Shown here piece by piece: positions 61,938 through 64,000 of a DNA stretch of 64,000 nucleotides. How positions within the stretch are numbered: position 1 is the stretch's first letter; each line of letters opens with the position of its first letter. This DNA comes from Bog-950 sp044228435 (GTDB lineage: Bacteria; Bacteroidota; Bacteroidia; Chitinophagales; LD1): assembly GCA_044228435.1 (NCBI GenBank), contig JBGAUW010000002.1:344970-408969 (forward strand), in the 5' to 3' direction. A program made the position numbers and the translations under genes. The notes under the pieces are model-generated. The model made no database searches. It was given only the letters and a program-made list of their open reading frames with translations, and was not told the origin of the DNA.

Positions 61938-61966
61938 GTAGGGGCACCCGCAAGGGGTGCCCCTAC
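61938..61966. repeat. REP downstream of the RAYT gene
   Basis: A 29-base perfect-edge palindrome: GTAGGGGCACCC, then GCAAG, then GGGTGCCCCTAC. It lies 17 bases after the RAYT stop. Confidence 0.9.
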
Positions 61967-61986
61967 ATATTGGGTCGCAAAACCTA

Positions 61987-62814
61987 TTATTTAAATATCA
62001 CCCCAAAAAACTCCTGCATATCTTTAAAAGAGGCTGTATCGGCGGCGGCGTTAAAGGCAATGGGCATTTTAAATTTGGCCGCTTTTTCGTCGGCTGCAGG
62101 GTTGGTAAACGCGTGGGTGGCGTTGGCATAGCTTTTAAAAATATATGCTGCACCCGCCGAATCCATTTGGGTTTTAAATTTGGCTACTTCCTCAGGTTTT
62201 ACAAATACGTCAGCTTCGCCGTGGCAAACCAGCACGTTGGCTTTGGTTTGGCCTTTTACAGGCGGCACACCTACCAAACTGCCGTGGAAACTTACCACAC
62301 CTTTTAAATCTTCACCAAGGCGTGCCATGTTTAGCACCATGCCACCACCAAAGCAGTAGCCAATAGCAGCTATATTAGTAGTATCGGCCTGCGGGTAGGT
62401 TTTAATTTTTGCCAGGGCAGCGTCAAAGCGCTGTTTGGCTAACTGAGGGTCTTTATAAAAAGGCATGGCCAGTTTGCCGGCATCATCGGGGTTATCGGCG
62501 GTTGCTCCATTACCATAAAAATCGATGGCGAAGGCCAGGTAACCCAGTTCGGCTAATTGCTTAGCACGGTTTTTAGGGTATTCGGTTACACCCCACCACT
62601 CCGGCGCAATAATAACCACGGGTCTTTTAGCCTCGCTGCTATCATTATAGGCAACAAAGCCATTCAGGGTTACAGTATCGGCGTTATAGCTAACAGCTTC
62701 TTCTTTTATATGCACGGCCGGGGTAGTTTTTTCGGTGGTAGTAGTTGCGGTGTTGCCTTTGCACGAAGCTAAAGCCAATACCAGAGTAAATGATAGGATG
62801 CGGAAAGTGGTCAT
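61987..62814 (-). CDS. Dienelactone hydrolase family lipoprotein
   Basis: A 275-residue protein with a lipoprotein signal ending ALASC. The alpha/beta hydrolase fold of the DLH family is clear: PVVIIAPEWWGVTEYPKNRAKQLAELGYLAFAIDFYG, the nucleophile Cys (about 154) in GYCFGGG, Asp (about 201) in CHGEADVFV and His in NATHAFTNP. The cap region matches family length. It would hydrolyse an ester or lactone in the periplasm; the natural substrate is unknown. Confidence 0.88.
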   Translation of the reverse strand: MTTFRILSFTLVLALASCKGNTATTTTEKTTPAVHIKEEAVSYNADTVTLNGFVAYNDSSEAKRPVVIIAPEWWGVTEYPKNRAKQLAELGYLAFAIDFYGNGATADNPDDAGKLAMPFYKDPQLAKQRFDAALAKIKTYPQADTTNIAAIGYCFGGGMVLNMARLGEDLKGVVSFHGSLVGVPPVKGQTKANVLVCHGEADVFVKPEEVAKFKTQMDSAGAAYIFKSYANATHAFTNPAADEKAAKFKMPIAFNAAADTASFKDMQEFFGVIFK

Positions 62815-62913
62815 AATGAGTGATTTTAAATTCTGTTCAAATAAAATGAATAGTGGTAAAACAAAAAAGGCATCTCGCTAAAAGCGGATGCCTTTTTAAT
62901 TGAATCTATTTTG

Positions 62914-64000
62914 TTACTCAAACGCCTTAGCCAAAATAGCCTCTTGCTCTTTTAAGTGCACCTTTTTAAAGCCGGTAGCCGGCGATGCCGAGCTTTTGCG
63001 GGCTACGTGCTTAATAGCCATTTTTCCATTCAGGCGGGCCAGTATAAAATACCAGGCGCCCATGTTTTCAGGCTCTTCCTGCACCCACAGCACTTCGGCT
63101 TTGCTATGCTTGTTAACAAGTTCTGCCATTTTATCAATTGGTGTAGGGTATAGCTGTTCAACGCGGGCGATAACCACATCTTTAATATTGTCGCGCTCTT
63201 TACGCTCCAATAAATCGTAGTAAATTTTACCGGTGCAGAACAACACTTTGCGGGCGCTGCCTTTTACATCATCTACCAGCAACTCTTCAAAACCGCCTTT
63301 TAATATATTATCAACCGGGCTAACGCACTTAGGGTGGCGCAGCAAGCTTTTAGGGCTCATTACTATCATTGGCTTGCGGAACTCCCATTGCATTTGCCTG
63401 CGCATAGCGTGGAAGAAATTGGCAGGGTCGCTTATATTAACCACTACCATGTTCATTTCGGCGCACTGTATTAAAAATCTTTCAAGCCTTGCCGATGAGT
63501 GCTCGGGGCCCTGGCCTTCGTAGCCATGTGGCAATAACATTACTAAACCACTGCTTCGTTGCCACTTGCTTTCGCCGCTGCTTATAAACTGGTCTATAAT
63601 AATTTGTGCACCATTTGTAAAATCGCCAAACTGGGCCTCCCAAATTACAAGGGCATCGGGGCTTGGCATACTATAGCCATATTCAAAACCCAATACGCCA
63701 TACTCGCTCAGGTGGCTGTTGTAAACAAAAAAGCGGCCCTGGTTGCCTGCATCTAAATTGCAAAGGCGGCAATATTCTTTATCGGTATTCTCATCGGTAA
63801 GCACAGCGTGGCGATGTGTAAACGTTCCGCGCTTAACATCTTCACCGCTAAGTCGAACATCGCGGCCTTCTAAAAGTATAGAACCATAAGCCATTAATTC
63901 GGCTGCTGCCCAATCCAATTTCTTTTCTTCCAGCGAAAGGCGCTTTCTTTCCTCCAGGTATTTAGCTACCTTTTTAAATTAAGTGCAAAACCTTCAGGTA
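62914..64000 (-). pseudogene. sucA: 2-oxoglutarate dehydrogenase E1, C-terminal part, with apparent frameshift near the window edge
   Basis: The 334-residue frame from 63918 to 62914 is the C-terminal third of SucA: LDWAAAELMAYGSILLEGRDVRLSGEDVKRGTFTHRHAVL, LGFEYGYSMPSPDALVIWEAQFGDFTNGAQIIIDQFISS, LPHGYEGQGPEHSSARLERFL and SPKSLLRHP. It decarboxylates 2-oxoglutarate with thiamine diphosphate in the TCA cycle. The frame continues upstream as FKKVAKYLEERKRLSLEEKK but meets TAA at about 63976-63978. The residues before it (PEGFALNLK) are in another frame, and one extra A in the A5 run (T5 at 63971-63975 on the plus strand) would join them. Either a sequencing or assembly indel, or a real pseudogene; an error seems likelier for a core gene. 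Confidence 0.8.

Overview
The window is chromosomal DNA of a Bacteroidota bacterium, probably from the Chitinophagales/Sphingobacteriales side. The evidence is two secreted proteins with type IX secretion (T9SS) sorting domains (type A at 54084-55922, type B at 45984-48995), Bacteroidota-typical families (DUF2723, DUF4476, DUF389, YkuD_2-type L,D-transpeptidase, DUF3347 copper lipoprotein, Crp/Fnr regulators), starts that mostly lack Shine-Dalgarno sequences, and a -33/-7 promoter (TTTG, 19-nt spacer, TAnnTTTG) in front of rplU. Both window edges cut genes: a multicopper oxidase at the left and 2-oxoglutarate dehydrogenase E1 (sucA) at the right.

Layout. 1-3.1 kb: minus-strand copper-handling operon (small Cys/His exported protein, copper lipoprotein, HMA-AraC regulator, HMA-MauE membrane protein, multicopper oxidase). 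3.2-6.4 kb: pirin, a TonB-C-like exported protein, PhnA, a DUF1275 membrane protein. 6.4-10.6 kb: two related secreted proteins resembling tail fibres, one with an S74 endosialidase-chaperone domain. 10.7-19.0 kb: accessory, mostly AT-rich genes (Crp/YCII pair, Hsp20, UbiA, M28 peptidase, lipocalin, a 684-residue membrane protein of unknown function). 19.2-19.4 kb: nested inverted repeats abutting tRNA-Gln. 19.6-24.5 kb: DUF2723 glycosyltransferase-like protein and RlmB, separated by a repeat cluster. 25.2-26.7 kb: an IS3-family element with an intact frameshifting transposase and a non-coding structured segment near its left end. 26.9-34.5 kb: an osmotic/salt-stress cluster (NhaD antiporter, DUF389, fused trehalose synthase/phosphatase, Crp/Fnr regulator, tandem universal stress protein, MscS channel) carrying two FNR-type operator palindromes. 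34.8-35.5 kb: DUF2975/XRE pair. 35.9-39.5 kb: Lon, rplU-rpmA. 39.8-58.9 kb: L,D-transpeptidase, AOS-family PLP enzyme, PAS histidine kinase, SRPBCC protein, T9SS cargo proteins, glutamate/dicarboxylate symporter, GT39-like glycosyltransferase, DnaG, DUF4476. 59.1-61.0 kb: atpD-atpC. 61.2-62.0 kb: a REP-associated tyrosine transposase (RAYT) with its REP palindromes around and inside its reading frame. 62.0-64.0 kb: dienelactone-hydrolase lipoprotein and sucA, the latter with an apparent one-base frameshift.

The long intergenic regions hold several dispersed palindromic repeat families. The most interesting signals are a possible small RNA with a -7 box and intrinsic terminator inside the IS3 element, the RAYT whose own coding sequence carries two in-frame REPs, and the stress cluster with FNR-type sites at matched spacing from -7-like sequences. 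Functional calls rest on recognisable motifs read by eye; no database search was run.
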